Of a DNA stretch of 64,000 bases, positions 19,040-28,333 are shown one piece after another. Source of the stretch: Flavobacterium restrictum (GTDB taxonomy: Bacteria > Bacteroidota > Bacteroidia > Flavobacteriales > Flavobacteriaceae). The notes under the pieces are model-generated. The model had not been told where the DNA came from and ran no database searches. It saw only the letters and a program-made list of their open reading frames with translations. Position 1 is the stretch's first letter, and each line of letters begins with the position of its first letter. The stretch spans positions 186,001 to 250,000 of the forward strand of contig NZ_VJZT01000003.1 of the NCBI RefSeq assembly GCF_007097245.1, given 5' to 3'. The translations under genes and the position numbers were made by a program.

Positions 19040-19134
19040 AGGAAATGGCGGTTTTATGCAACTGTAAAATCATATTAAAAGTATATTATTTCCAGATACA
19101 AAATAAAGATTGAAACTGTTTTTTGCGAGAAAAC

Positions 19135-19175
19135 AAAAAAAATCCCAATCCCGAAAAATTTTCAAGGTTGGGATT
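19135..19175. terminator. Terminator after valS (near-copy of 15706-15747)
   Basis: Stem AATCCCAATCC/GGTTGGGATT with a long A-run on the plus strand, which is a T-run for the minus-strand valS transcript. Over 37 bases it differs from the hairpin 3.4 kb away at about one position. Confidence 0.8.
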
Positions 19176-19197
19176 TATGTTTAAACGATAATGGCTC

Positions 19198-21891
19198 TTA
19201 TTTCAATCCAGCCAAACTCTGCTCTAATGTGGCAATTTTCGACAAAGAATCGGCTTCTTTTTGTCTTTCGTTTGCCAAAACTTTCTCTGGTGCTCCGTTT
19301 ACAAATTTCTCGTTAGATAATTTATTTTGAACTGATTTCAAGAAACCTTGCGTATAAATTAACTCAACAGTTAGTTTTTCTATTTCAGCTTCCACATCGA
19401 TATTTCCTGTAATAGGGATAAAATATTCGTTCGATTTTACACGGAAAGACAGAGCGCCATCCACTTTATCCGAAACATATTCCAGTGAAGTGATATTTCC
19501 TAATTTGGTCACCACCGCATCAAAATAAGTCGACGCTTTATCATTATTTACCACTTTCAATTCGATTGTGTCTTTGAACGGAATGTTTTTGTCTTTACGA
19601 ATGGTTCTGATTCCTGAAATGACTTCAATCGTATTCTCGAAATCAGTTATTAATTGCGCGTTGAATGGTTTTATTTCTGGCCAAGTCGAAACTATTAATG
19701 CTTCTTGCGGTGTTCTTTCTGCTAATAATTGCCAAATTTCCTCGGTCAAAAATGGCATAAACGGATGCAACAATTTCATGTTGTTTTCGAGCATTTCTAT
19801 CGCTCTCGCAAATGTTACGCTGTCAATGGGTTGTTGGTAGGCTGGTTTTATCATTTCAAGAAACCAAGAACAGAAATCATCCCAAACGAGTTTGTAAATT
19901 CCCATCAAAGCATCGGAAATTCTGTATTTCTCGAAATTGTCTTCGATTTCCAAAAGTGTTTGTTGCAATTTGGCTTCATACCATTCAATCGCTACTTTTG
20001 AAGATTCGGGTTGCGGAATAGCATCCGAAACTTCCCAACCTTTTATCAGTTTAAAGGCATTCCAAATTTTATTGGTAAACCCTTTTCCTTGATTGCACAA
20101 TTCTTCATCGAACATAATGTCGTTACCTGCCGAAGCGCTTAAAAGCAAGCCCACACGAACGCCATCGGCACCAAATTTTGTGATTAATTCTAATGGTTCT
20201 GGCGAATTTCCCAATGATTTCGACATTTTACGTCTTTGCTTATCACGAACCAAACCGGTCAAATATACATTTGTAAATGGTTTTTTACCCGTATGTTCAT
20301 AACCCGCAATAATCATTCGCGCCACCCAGAAAAATAAAATATCCGGACCCGTTACCAAATCATTCGTTGGATAATAGTATTTAAAATCTTCGTTTTCAGG
20401 ATCCATTATTCCGCCAAAAACAGACATCGGCCAAAGCCATGACGAAAACCAAGTGTCAAGGGCATCAACATCTTGTTTTAAATCTTTTGTTTCAAGTTTC
20501 ACGTTTAAAGTTTTTTCTTTGGCTAAAATCAAAGCTTCTTCTATAGTTTCGGCCACTACAAAATCTTCTTTTCCGTCGCCATAGAAATAAGCCGGAATTT
20601 GTTGTCCCCACCACAATTGACGGGAGATATTCCAATCCCGAATGTTGTTTAACCAATGCGCATATGTATTGTTAAAACGAGCTGGGTGCAATTTAATATC
20701 TCCATCAACCAAAACCGATTGTATGGCTGGTTTTACCAAATCTTCCATTTTCAGGAACCATTGATCCGACAAACGAGGTTCGATTACGGCTTTGGTTCTT
20801 TCGGAAGTTCCCACTTTATTCATATGGATTTCGGTTTTTGCCAAAGCGCCAATTTCTTCTAATTCTTGAGCAATTTCAGTACGAACCACAAAACGATCTT
20901 TTCCTTGGTAATGTAATCCGAAACTATTTAGCGAAGCATCTTCATTGAAAATATCAATAATTTCCAAATTGTGTTTTTCGCCCAATGCCTTATCATTTAC
21001 ATCGTGAGCAGGAGTCACTTTCAAGCAACCTGTTCCGAATTCGATATCTACATATTCGTCTGCAATTACAGGAATTTCACGACCGCAAATAGGTATAACA
21101 ACAGTTTTTCCTATCAAATGAGCAAATCGTTCGTCGTTTGGGTTGATACAAATTGCGGTATCTCCAAAAATAGTTTCTGGACGTGTTGTGGCAACGGTCA
21201 AAAAATCCTCCCCCAACCCCTCCGACGGCGGAGAGTTAAGAGTCTCGGCTCCCTCTCCTTCGGAGAGGGCTGGGGTAAGGATTTTATATTTTAGGAAATA
21301 CAATTTCCCTTGCTGTTCTTCGTAAATTACTTCTTCATCGGACAAAGTCGTTTTGGCTTCGGGATCCCAGTTTACCATTCGATACCCACGATAAATCAAG
21401 CCTTTGTTGTACAAATCAACAAACGATTTAATTACAGATGCTGACATATCGGGATCCATCGTGAATTTGGTTCTGTCCCAATCGCAAGAACAACCCAATT
21501 GTTTCAGTTGTTCTAGAATGGTTCCTCCGTATTTGTCCGTCCAGTCGTACGCATGTTTCAAGAATTCGGCACGACTCAAATCCGATTTATTAATTCCTTC
21601 CTGTTTTAGTTTGGCAACCACTTTGGCTTCGGTAGCAATTGAGGCATGATCCGTTCCCGGAACCCAACACGCATTAAAACCTTTTAACCGCGCACGACGA
21701 ATCAAAACATCTTGAATGGTATTGTTCAGCATGTGCCCCATGTGTAAAACTCCAGTTACGTTTGGTGGCGGAATTACAATAATATAAGGTGTTCTATGAT
21801 CGGGTTTAGAATGAAAATAATTGTTTTTCATCCAGTAGGCGTACCATTTGTTTTCTATAGCTTTGGCGTCAAATTGTGCTGGAATAGTCAT
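19198..21891 (-). CDS. valS: Valine-tRNA ligase with an inserted palindromic peptide
   Basis: 897 residues from the ATG at 21891 (MTIPAQFDAKAIENKWYAYW). The frame continues upstream to 22047, but those residues look like intergenic translation. The enzyme charges tRNA-Val. Visible are the HIGH-type motif VLHMGHML, the CP1 editing domain with FLTVATTRPETIFGDTA, the KMSKS motif RKMSKSLGN and a C-terminal coiled coil (about 830-897). Just before the editing motif, residues about 203-230 are encoded by a palindromic repeat at 21202-21285 that adds roughly 23 residues (LTPALSEGEGAETLNSPPSE and a few more). I know of no other ValRS with this segment; see the repeat entry. Confidence 0.93.
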   Translation of the reverse strand: MTIPAQFDAKAIENKWYAYWMKNNYFHSKPDHRTPYIIVIPPPNVTGVLHMGHMLNNTIQDVLIRRARLKGFNACWVPGTDHASIATEAKVVAKLKQEGINKSDLSRAEFLKHAYDWTDKYGGTILEQLKQLGCSCDWDRTKFTMDPDMSASVIKSFVDLYNKGLIYRGYRMVNWDPEAKTTLSDEEVIYEEQQGKLYFLKYKILTPALSEGEGAETLNSPPSEGLGEDFLTVATTRPETIFGDTAICINPNDERFAHLIGKTVVIPICGREIPVIADEYVDIEFGTGCLKVTPAHDVNDKALGEKHNLEIIDIFNEDASLNSFGLHYQGKDRFVVRTEIAQELEEIGALAKTEIHMNKVGTSERTKAVIEPRLSDQWFLKMEDLVKPAIQSVLVDGDIKLHPARFNNTYAHWLNNIRDWNISRQLWWGQQIPAYFYGDGKEDFVVAETIEEALILAKEKTLNVKLETKDLKQDVDALDTWFSSWLWPMSVFGGIMDPENEDFKYYYPTNDLVTGPDILFFWVARMIIAGYEHTGKKPFTNVYLTGLVRDKQRRKMSKSLGNSPEPLELITKFGADGVRVGLLLSASAGNDIMFDEELCNQGKGFTNKIWNAFKLIKGWEVSDAIPQPESSKVAIEWYEAKLQQTLLEIEDNFEKYRISDALMGIYKLVWDDFCSWFLEMIKPAYQQPIDSVTFARAIEMLENNMKLLHPFMPFLTEEIWQLLAERTPQEALIVSTWPEIKPFNAQLITDFENTIEVISGIRTIRKDKNIPFKDTIELKVVNNDKASTYFDAVVTKLGNITSLEYVSDKVDGALSFRVKSNEYFIPITGNIDVEAEIEKLTVELIYTQGFLKSVQNKLSNEKFVNGAPEKVLANERQKEADSLSKIATLEQSLAGLK
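21202..21285. repeat. Cloverleaf-like palindromic repeat inside valS
   Basis: The outer arms AAAATCCTCCCCCAACCC and GGGCTGGGGTAAGGATTTT pair with few mismatches. Inside are two hairpins: CTCCG-ACGG-CGGAG (21220-21233) and CCCTCTCC-TTC-GGAGAGGG (21251-21269). The unusually GC-rich, palindromic block is bounded by AT-rich valS sequence and keeps the reading frame open. Such blocks occur in intergenic DNA of many Flavobacteriia as I remember. Here one is translated. Confidence 0.88.
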
Positions 21892-22076
21892 TTTGTTATG
21901 GATTTTATGTTTTGGAAAAATGGATAAACCATTGCCTTTTATAGTTTGGTCTGATTTTTGTAATTTGAATGGGCAACAAAAGTAAATAATAATGTACAGT
22001 ATAAAAAGCGAAATAAAGAATTGTACATTAATAAAAACAAAGTACATTTACTACTCACGATTTTACCCTAGAAAAC

Positions 22077-22460
22077 ATGAAAAATAGCCTTATTATACTA
22101 GCATTAGTAGCATTTAGTTCCTTTGGATTTGCACAAAGTGGTCCCAAAATAACGTTTTCGGCCAAGGACAACACCATCGATTACGGTACGGTGTCCAAAG
22201 GGAGCGATTCTGGAATTAGAGCTTTTGAATTTACAAACACGGGAGATGCGCCCTTGCAAATTACTTCGATTCAATCTACGTCAAGTTGCACTATTTTGTC
22301 TAAACAAACTAGTACGATTTTGCCCGGTAAATCAGGTAAAATTGAAGTAAAATACAACATGACACCTGGGCCAATCCGAAAAACGATTACGGTCGAAACC
22401 AATGCTGTAAATTACGAAGAGGGTAGAGTTGCTTTAAAAATAAAAGGTGACGTAAATTAA
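22077..22460 (+). CDS. DUF1573 exported protein
   Basis: 127 residues. Signal peptide MKNSLIILALVAFSSFGFAQ. The mature part is one DUF1573 (Ig-like/ASH-type) domain: FDYGTV-like IDYGTVSKGSDSG, FEFTNTGDAPLQITSIQSTSSC, PGKSGKIEVKYNMT. The usual family motif has CGC; here only STSSCTI with a single Cys is present. It is likely a periplasmic or surface beta-sandwich of unknown role. It is divergent from valS, with 185 bases between the two starts. Confidence 0.85.
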   Translation: MKNSLIILALVAFSSFGFAQSGPKITFSAKDNTIDYGTVSKGSDSGIRAFEFTNTGDAPLQITSIQSTSSCTILSKQTSTILPGKSGKIEVKYNMTPGPIRKTITVETNAVNYEEGRVALKIKGDVN

Positions 22461-22464
22461 TTCC

Positions 22465-23793
22465 TTACAATACATTCAGCAATTGGAATTGAAATGTTAA
22501 ATTTTGATTCCCCCTTTTAATTTCGAGTGTGATCCATTTTTCCTCTTCGGATTTTAAAAGCGTGTTGATTTTTTGTAATGAATATTTATGAACAGGCGTT
22601 CTGTTAATGGTTATAATAATATCGCCTACTAACAATCCAGCATTGGCAGCAGGCGAATTTTCTCGAAGATTCCCAATTTCATAAATTGGTTTTAGGTTGA
22701 ATTTGTATTTAAAATCATGGGTCACTTTTATCCCGCCTGAATCCGATGTGCCAGACGAAAGGGGAACATTTTCTAACCGAACCATCTCTTCAACCCATTG
22801 CATTCCATTTTGTTGCAGCTCAATTCCACTTTTGTTATAGGTAAAAGGAGCATGATAGGAAGCATTCTTTTTTAGGTATAAATTGCCTTGCTGATAATCA
22901 AAAACCAGCGAAAATCTTCGCAATATTTCCCCTCCAACGGAACCCAATCGTCCAGGAACCATTTTTACATTCTTGATAGAACTTGAATCTGGAAACGCAA
23001 CAATAGGATTATCAAATTGAAAACGAGCTATTTTGAATTGTGATATCATGGCTCTTTTACCCGCTACATCGCCGCTAAAACCTTTGCCAAGAAAATCCTC
23101 AAAATTTCTGGCAGGCACTTGTATCGCATCAGAATGATTTTGAAACAACCAAATGGCATCACTATTGCCAATATCGAGTAGTAATTTTGCCTGAACTGGA
23201 TTGCCGTTGAGTGTCAAATTAGTTTGTGCATACGGCTTGGCACGTTCTATTGAAATGGGGATTTTTTCGAATTTAGTGTCAAATTTTTTCAAATTTTTGG
23301 CATTTGCCCGATAGACAATTACCTTTTTATTGGCATAATTCACTTCGACTAAATTGTTTTTGAAAAAATTATAGCCTATAATCCCATTTACAGGAATTCC
23401 TACATGTGCTGACAAATTAAAACTCTGATCTAGAATAACATACAATGACTCGTTTGTAGATTTGAGTCCGTTGTAATCCAATGTGTTATGAGCTGATTTT
23501 AAACCTTCTATCGCTGCATTACTACCTAAACCGCGAAGATCTATTTTTTCGACGTTGTAAAAATTAATATCTTTCTTGTCTTCTAAACTAAATAATATAG
23601 TCTCCTCTACGCCCGAATCCAATAAAAAAGTGAGTTCTATACCATTGACTTGTAAGGGTATAAAAATCAAATTGTTAATTAACTGAAAAGGAATAGTCAC
23701 TTTATCGAGTTTTGAATCAATCGTAAAACCATCTTGAGCAAAGGGCGATTGGAATCCCAAGAGAAAGAAAAACAAGAAAATTAGTTTTTTCAT
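22465..23793 (-). CDS. Retropepsin-like aspartyl protease with C-terminal PDZ domain
   Basis: 442 residues. Signal peptide MKKLIFLFFFLLGFQSPFAQ. Two retropepsin-like halves follow: LTFLLDSGVEETILFS (about 54-69) and VQAKLLLDIGNSDAIWLF (about 200-217). The first has the D-S-G catalytic triad form, while the second reads D-I-G. A PDZ domain lies at about 350-440 (LRENSPAANAGLLVGDIIITINRTPV). Such aspartyl-protease/PDZ proteins are common exported proteins of Bacteroidota with unknown targets. It converges with the DUF1573 gene (4-base gap). Confidence 0.85.
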   Translation of the reverse strand: MKKLIFLFFFLLGFQSPFAQDGFTIDSKLDKVTIPFQLINNLIFIPLQVNGIELTFLLDSGVEETILFSLEDKKDINFYNVEKIDLRGLGSNAAIEGLKSAHNTLDYNGLKSTNESLYVILDQSFNLSAHVGIPVNGIIGYNFFKNNLVEVNYANKKVIVYRANAKNLKKFDTKFEKIPISIERAKPYAQTNLTLNGNPVQAKLLLDIGNSDAIWLFQNHSDAIQVPARNFEDFLGKGFSGDVAGKRAMISQFKIARFQFDNPIVAFPDSSSIKNVKMVPGRLGSVGGEILRRFSLVFDYQQGNLYLKKNASYHAPFTYNKSGIELQQNGMQWVEEMVRLENVPLSSGTSDSGGIKVTHDFKYKFNLKPIYEIGNLRENSPAANAGLLVGDIIITINRTPVHKYSLQKINTLLKSEEEKWITLEIKRGNQNLTFQFQLLNVL

Positions 23794-23918
23794 TGAAAAT
23801 CATTTCTATAAAATTACAAAAAATTCAACATATTTATGCGTATTTGACAACAAATACGGTAATAAATTACATTAAAGTTGAAAAAAAAATTGCAAATTTG
23901 CACCTCAATAATAATAAA

Positions 23919-25112
23919 ATGCCAAAAATATCCAAGAGAGGCAAACAAATGCCCGAATCACCAATACGTAAATTGGCTCCTTTTTCAGATATTGCCAAGA
24001 AAAAAGGACTTAAAGTATACCATTTAAACATAGGACAACCGGACATAAAAACGCCCGAAGTTGCCATTAATGCTATAAAAAATATTGATTTAAGCATTCT
24101 AGAATACAGCCCATCTGCAGGTTACGAAAGTTACCGAAAAAAACTAACCCAGTTTTATGTTGATCAAAATGTTGCTGTAGCCATAGAAGATGTAATTATT
24201 ACCACAGGAGGATCCGAAGCCTTGCTATTTGCCATGGGCAGCATCATGGATCCCGATGACGAAATTATTATTCCAGAACCTTTTTATGCTAATTATAGTG
24301 CTTTTTCGGCGGCATCAGGTGCCAAAGTTGTTCCTGTAAACTCTACCATAGAAACGGGTTTTGCTTTGCCTCCAATTGCTGATTTCGAAAAATTAATTAC
24401 CCCAAAAACCAAAGCAATTTTAATTTGCAATCCCAATAATCCAACGGGATATTTGTACTCGGAATCCGAGATTTTGCAGTTGGGAACGTTAGTCAAGAAG
24501 CACGATTTATTCCTTATTGCCGATGAAGTGTATCGGGAATTCATGTACGATGGCGACATTCATTATTCCGTTATGAATCTTGTAGGATTAGAGCAAAATG
24601 TTATTATGGTCGATTCAGTTTCCAAAAGATACAGTATGTGTGGGGCACGAATTGGTTGTATGGTTACCAAAAATAAAGAAGTAATTTCGGCAGCAATGAA
24701 ATTTGCCCAAGCGCGATTAAGTCCGCCTACAGTAGAACAAATTGCTTGTGAAGCGGCTATAGACACGCCCAAAAGTTATTTTGACGAAGTTATTTCGGAA
24801 TATAGAGGTCGCCGTGACACGTTAATAACCGAACTAAATAAAATAGAAGGGGTACAAGTTACCAAGCCAAAAGGTGCTTTTTATTGCATCGCACAATTGC
24901 CAATAGACAACGCCGATACATTTGCACAATGGCTTTTGGAGCATTTTGAATTCAATGGCGAAACCGTTATGGTGGCACCAGCTGCTGGATTTTATTCGAC
25001 TCCTGGGATGGGATTGAACCAAGTCCGAATTGCGTATGTACTCAAAAAAGAAGATTTAATTAGGGCAGTTCAAGTATTAAAAGAAGCTATACGTGTTTAC
25101 AATGCGTTGTAA
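23919..25112 (+). CDS. PLP-dependent class I/II aminotransferase
   Basis: 397 residues from the ATG at 23919 (MPKISKRGKQMPESPIRKLA). The longer frame from 23793 would overlap the divergent protease start. Fold-type I features: the N-terminal HLNIGQPDIKTPE, ITTGGSEALLFAMG, CNPNNPTGYLY, IADEVYREFMYDG, and the PLP lysine at residue 236 in DSVSKRYSMCGARIG. It transfers amino groups between an amino acid and a 2-oxo acid. The AspB/PatA-type pattern suggests aspartate or aromatic substrates, but specificity is not readable. A hairpin terminator follows at 25141. Confidence 0.88.
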   Translation: MPKISKRGKQMPESPIRKLAPFSDIAKKKGLKVYHLNIGQPDIKTPEVAINAIKNIDLSILEYSPSAGYESYRKKLTQFYVDQNVAVAIEDVIITTGGSEALLFAMGSIMDPDDEIIIPEPFYANYSAFSAASGAKVVPVNSTIETGFALPPIADFEKLITPKTKAILICNPNNPTGYLYSESEILQLGTLVKKHDLFLIADEVYREFMYDGDIHYSVMNLVGLEQNVIMVDSVSKRYSMCGARIGCMVTKNKEVISAAMKFAQARLSPPTVEQIACEAAIDTPKSYFDEVISEYRGRRDTLITELNKIEGVQVTKPKGAFYCIAQLPIDNADTFAQWLLEHFEFNGETVMVAPAAGFYSTPGMGLNQVRIAYVLKKEDLIRAVQVLKEAIRVYNAL

Positions 25113-25140
25113 ATGAAATCCATTTTTTTTGATTAAAACC

Positions 25141-25176
25141 AAAAGCAATAACTTCATTCGGTTATTGCTTTTTTTA
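25141..25176 (+). terminator. Rho-independent terminator after the aminotransferase
   Basis: AAAAGCAATAAC (25141-25152) pairs with GTTATTGCTTTT (25161-25172), followed by a T-run. Confidence 0.85.
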
Positions 25177-25321
25177 TGGAAAGGAGCGTTCCTTTTTTCT
25201 TTTTTAAAACAAAAAAAAGTCCCAAATAATACCATTAATAGTCAAAGCGATAGAAATTGTTTGCTTTTTATTAATTATCTTTACTCCCTAAAATTACTTA
25301 CGCACTAATTAGTACCTTTTA

Positions 25322-25993
25322 ATGACAAATAACGAAGAATTTCAAGACGAAATAGGAGACAACCACATTAGTAATACTGCCAAAAACCCAGTTCGGGAGG
25401 ATGCTTTTGCCATTTCGGATGAAGAAAAAATAGAAAAAATTAAGAAAGATGTCGAAAATATTCTAATCACCCTTGGAATGGATTTGACGGATGATAGTTT
25501 AAAAGGTACACCAAATCGTGTGGCAAAAATGTTTGTGAAAGAGATTTTTGGAGGCCTTAATCCTGCCAAAAAACCCAAAGCCTCTACCTTTGACAACAAC
25601 TACAAATACGGTGAAATGTTGGTCGAAAAAAATATCACACTCTATTCCACTTGCGAGCATCATTTATTACCCATTATAGGAAGAGCACATGTGGCTTATA
25701 TTTCTAAAGGTACAGTAATTGGCTTGTCTAAAATGAATCGCATTGTAGAATTTTATGCCAAAAGACCTCAAGTTCAAGAACGTTTGACGATGCAAATTGT
25801 GCAAGAATTGCAACAAGCATTGGGTACTGCGGATGTGGCTTGTGTTATTGATGCCAAACATTTATGTGTGAATTCAAGAGGAATAAAAGACATCGAAAGC
25901 AGCACTGTAACCGCTGAATTTGGTGGAAAATTCAAAGATCCTCAAACCAAAAGAGAGTTTTTGGATTATATAAAAATGGAAACAAAGTTTTAA
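25322..25993 (+). CDS. folE: GTP cyclohydrolase I
   Basis: 223 residues. FolE converts GTP to 7,8-dihydroneopterin triphosphate, the first step to tetrahydrofolate and related pterins. The zinc and active-site segment STCEHHLLPIIGRAHVAY, the KMNRIVEFYAKRPQVQERLT stretch and CVNSRGIKD are diagnostic. An acidic N-terminal tail of about 40 residues precedes the core, which begins at EEKIEKIKKDVENIL. It is followed by a small four-helix-bundle gene and cysS on the same strand. Confidence 0.94.
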   Translation: MTNNEEFQDEIGDNHISNTAKNPVREDAFAISDEEKIEKIKKDVENILITLGMDLTDDSLKGTPNRVAKMFVKEIFGGLNPAKKPKASTFDNNYKYGEMLVEKNITLYSTCEHHLLPIIGRAHVAYISKGTVIGLSKMNRIVEFYAKRPQVQERLTMQIVQELQQALGTADVACVIDAKHLCVNSRGIKDIESSTVTAEFGGKFKDPQTKREFLDYIKMETKF

Positions 25994-26040
25994 ATTATTG
26001 TTTAATCGCTAATTTGTTTAATTGTTAAATCGAATTAAAT

Positions 26041-26406
26041 ATGTACGTCTTTTCATTTGAAAAACTCGACGTTTGGCAAAATTCTAGAGAATTTGTTTTG
26101 ACAATTTATAAATTGACAAATAATTTTCCGTCAAACGAAATTTATGGTATCACCTCTCAAATAAAAAGAAGTTCATCAGCTATTGCAACGAATATAGCCG
26201 AAGGCACTTCTAGAAATACAAACAAAGATAAAGCTCACTTTCTTACTATTTCATATTCTTCGGCAACAGAAACTTTAAATCATTTAATAATTTCAAAAGA
26301 TCTTGATTATATCACTAAAGAAGAATATTCCCTTTGTAGAGAAAAACTTGAAAAAATTTGTAACCAAATTAATAGCTTAAAAAAATATTATCTTTCACAA
26401 CAATAA
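26041..26406 (+). CDS. Four-helix bundle protein (23S rRNA-intervening-sequence type)
   Basis: 121 residues. The N-terminal FEKLDVWQNSREFVLTIYKLTNNFPSNE, the middle SQIKRSSSAIATNIAEGTSR and the C-terminal helix pair match the S23/IVP four-helix bundle family. These were first seen as reading frames inside 23S rRNA intervening sequences but also occur as free genes, as here, with no rRNA nearby. They form small homo-oligomers of unknown role. The gene is flanked on both sides by low-complexity TTTAA/AAACGATTT spacers, which suggests a separate insertion between folE and cysS. Confidence 0.85.
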   Translation: MYVFSFEKLDVWQNSREFVLTIYKLTNNFPSNEIYGITSQIKRSSSAIATNIAEGTSRNTNKDKAHFLTISYSSATETLNHLIISKDLDYITKEEYSLCREKLEKICNQINSLKKYYLSQQ

Positions 26407-26468
26407 ATCGTTTATTCGTTAATCCGATAAACAAATAAACGATTTAACAAATAAACGATTTAACCCTT

Positions 26469-27947
26469 ATGCCATTATACAAAACGCAATCCCTAAAAAT
26501 TTACAATTCGCTCTCGGGCGAGAAAGAAAATTTCACGCCAATTCACGAAGGAAATATAGGCATGTACGTGTGCGGCCCTACGGTGTATAGTAATGTGCAT
26601 TTAGGGAATGTGCGTACGTTCATGTCGTTTGATATTATTTTCAGGTATTTTTTGCACTTGTGTTACAAAGTTCGCTATGTGCGTAACATTACTGATGTGG
26701 GACATATTGTAGATGATGTGGACGAAGGCGAGGATAAAATAGCCAAAAAAGCACGCTTGGAACAGCTCGAACCTATGGAAGTGGTTCAGCGGTATACGGT
26801 TGATTTTCATGATATTTTGAACGCTTTTAATTTTTTGCCACCCAGCATAGAACCTACTGCAACGGGACATATTATTGAGCAAATTGAGATTATCAAAACC
26901 ATTATTGACAAAGGAATAGGTTATGAAGTAAATGGTTCCGTATATTTTGATGTGGTCAAGTTCAACCAAAACCATCATTATGGTGTTTTGAGTGGCCGCA
27001 ATATCGAGGACATGCTTGCCAATACTCGGGAACTTGACGGACAATCAGACAAGAGAAATCCGCAAGATTTTGCACTTTGGAAAAAAGCCGAACCCCAACA
27101 TATCATGCGTTGGCCTTCGCCTTGGAGCGATGGTTTTCCTGGTTGGCATTTGGAATGTACCGCTATGAGCACCAAGTATTTGGGTAGTCATTTTGACATT
27201 CACGGCGGTGGAATGGATTTAAAATTTCCACACCACGAATGTGAAATTGCACAAAACGAAGCTTGCACAGGACAAACACCTGTCAACTATTGGATGCATG
27301 CCAATATGCTGACTTTGAATGGAAAAAAAATGGCAAAATCTACAGGGAATAATATCCTGCCAAGAGAGATTTTGACTGGCGATAATACCATTTTGAGTAA
27401 AGCATTTTCGGCATCGGTGGCACGATTTTTTATGTTGCAAGCTCATTATAGAAGCATTCTTGACTTTTCTGACGATGCCATTGTTGCCGCCGAAAAAGGC
27501 TATAAAAGATTGATGGAAGCGATAGCTACTAGTACCGAAATTGTCGCTAATACTACTTCGACACTTGCTATTGCGAGTTGGAAACAGCAGTGTTATGATG
27601 CTATGAATGATGATTTTAATAGTCCCATCTTGATAGCCCATTTATTTGAAGGCGTTCGGTATATCAATTTGCTCAAAGAAGGTAAAGAAACCTTGAATAC
27701 GGTCGATTTAGATCTTTTGATACAAACCATGCGCGCTTTTGTGTATGATGTTTTAGGACTAGAAAACGAAACCGTTTATGATGGCAATACGGATAAATTA
27801 GAAGGCACAATCAATATGCTGATTGCGATGCGAAAAGCAGCTAGAGAAGATAAAAATTTCGCTTTATCAGATCAAATCCGAGATCAATTGATTGCATTAG
27901 GAATCCAGTTGAAAGACGGAAAAGAAGGTACGACGTTCAGTATTTAG
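26469..27947 (+). CDS. cysS: Cysteine-tRNA ligase
   Basis: 492 residues. Class I synthetase that charges tRNA-Cys. Visible are the N-terminal zinc Cys in [20 protein letters not shown] (with the HIGH-like HLGN), further zinc ligands in WHLECTAMS and [11 protein letters not shown], and the KMSKS-like KKMAKSTGN. The C-terminal DALR/anticodon region ends in a [24 protein letters not shown] helix pair, as in CysRS proteins. Length is normal for the family. yidD follows 52 bases later on the same strand. Confidence 0.94.
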   Translation: MPLYKTQSLKIYNSLSGEKENFTPIHEGNIGMYVCGPTVYSNVHLGNVRTFMSFDIIFRYFLHLCYKVRYVRNITDVGHIVDDVDEGEDKIAKKARLEQLEPMEVVQRYTVDFHDILNAFNFLPPSIEPTATGHIIEQIEIIKTIIDKGIGYEVNGSVYFDVVKFNQNHHYGVLSGRNIEDMLANTRELDGQSDKRNPQDFALWKKAEPQHIMRWPSPWSDGFPGWHLECTAMSTKYLGSHFDIHGGGMDLKFPHHECEIAQNEACTGQTPVNYWMHANMLTLNGKKMAKSTGNNILPREILTGDNTILSKAFSASVARFFMLQAHYRSILDFSDDAIVAAEKGYKRLMEAIATSTEIVANTTSTLAIASWKQQCYDAMNDDFNSPILIAHLFEGVRYINLLKEGKETLNTVDLDLLIQTMRAFVYDVLGLENETVYDGNTDKLEGTINMLIAMRKAAREDKNFALSDQIRDQLIALGIQLKDGKEGTTFSI

Positions 27948-27999
27948 TAATTTGATTTCGTGTTCATCCTGAACCCGAATCAAAACTGTTTGTAAAAAT

Positions 28000-28275
28000 A
28001 TGGGCAACAAGATTCTCATCTATCCGTTTGTTTTGCTGGTTCGATTTTATCAAGGGGCAATATCACAATTTACTCCCGCAGCATGCCGTTTTGAGCCTAC
28101 TTGCTCGTCGTATATGATAGAATCGTTGCAAGTACACGGGTTGTTTTACGGTGGTTTCTTGGGAATCAAAAGAATTTTGAGTTGTCATCCTTGGGGAAAA
28201 AGTGGTTACGACCCAGTGCCACCTTTGCCACAAAAGGACGATGCAAAACAAAATGAATGTTTACACAAACATTAA
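28000..28275 (+). CDS. yidD: Membrane protein insertion efficiency factor
   Basis: 91 residues. The family pattern is clear: [29 protein letters not shown], then [24 protein letters not shown]. YidD is a small amphipathic inner-membrane protein that aids YidC-dependent insertion. It sits directly ahead of lgt, so two envelope-biogenesis genes are adjacent. The C-terminus is short and hydrophilic with two His (ECLHKH). Confidence 0.92.
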   Translation: MGNKILIYPFVLLVRFYQGAISQFTPAACRFEPTCSSYMIESLQVHGLFYGGFLGIKRILSCHPWGKSGYDPVPPLPQKDDAKQNECLHKH

Positions 28276-28333
28276 CTTTTTATACAATACCATTGTACTA
28301 AAAATATTTATTTTTACACCAAAAAAAATTGAA

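Noticed and set aside
20971..21325. Plus-strand frames across the valS palindrome
   Set aside because: They overlap a clear synthetase gene and owe their length to the GC-rich repeat.
21891..22047. N-terminal extension of valS by 52 residues
   Set aside because: The added residues are hydrophobic and lack similarity to ValRS; the ATG at 21891 begins the conserved start MTIPAQFDAKAIENKW.
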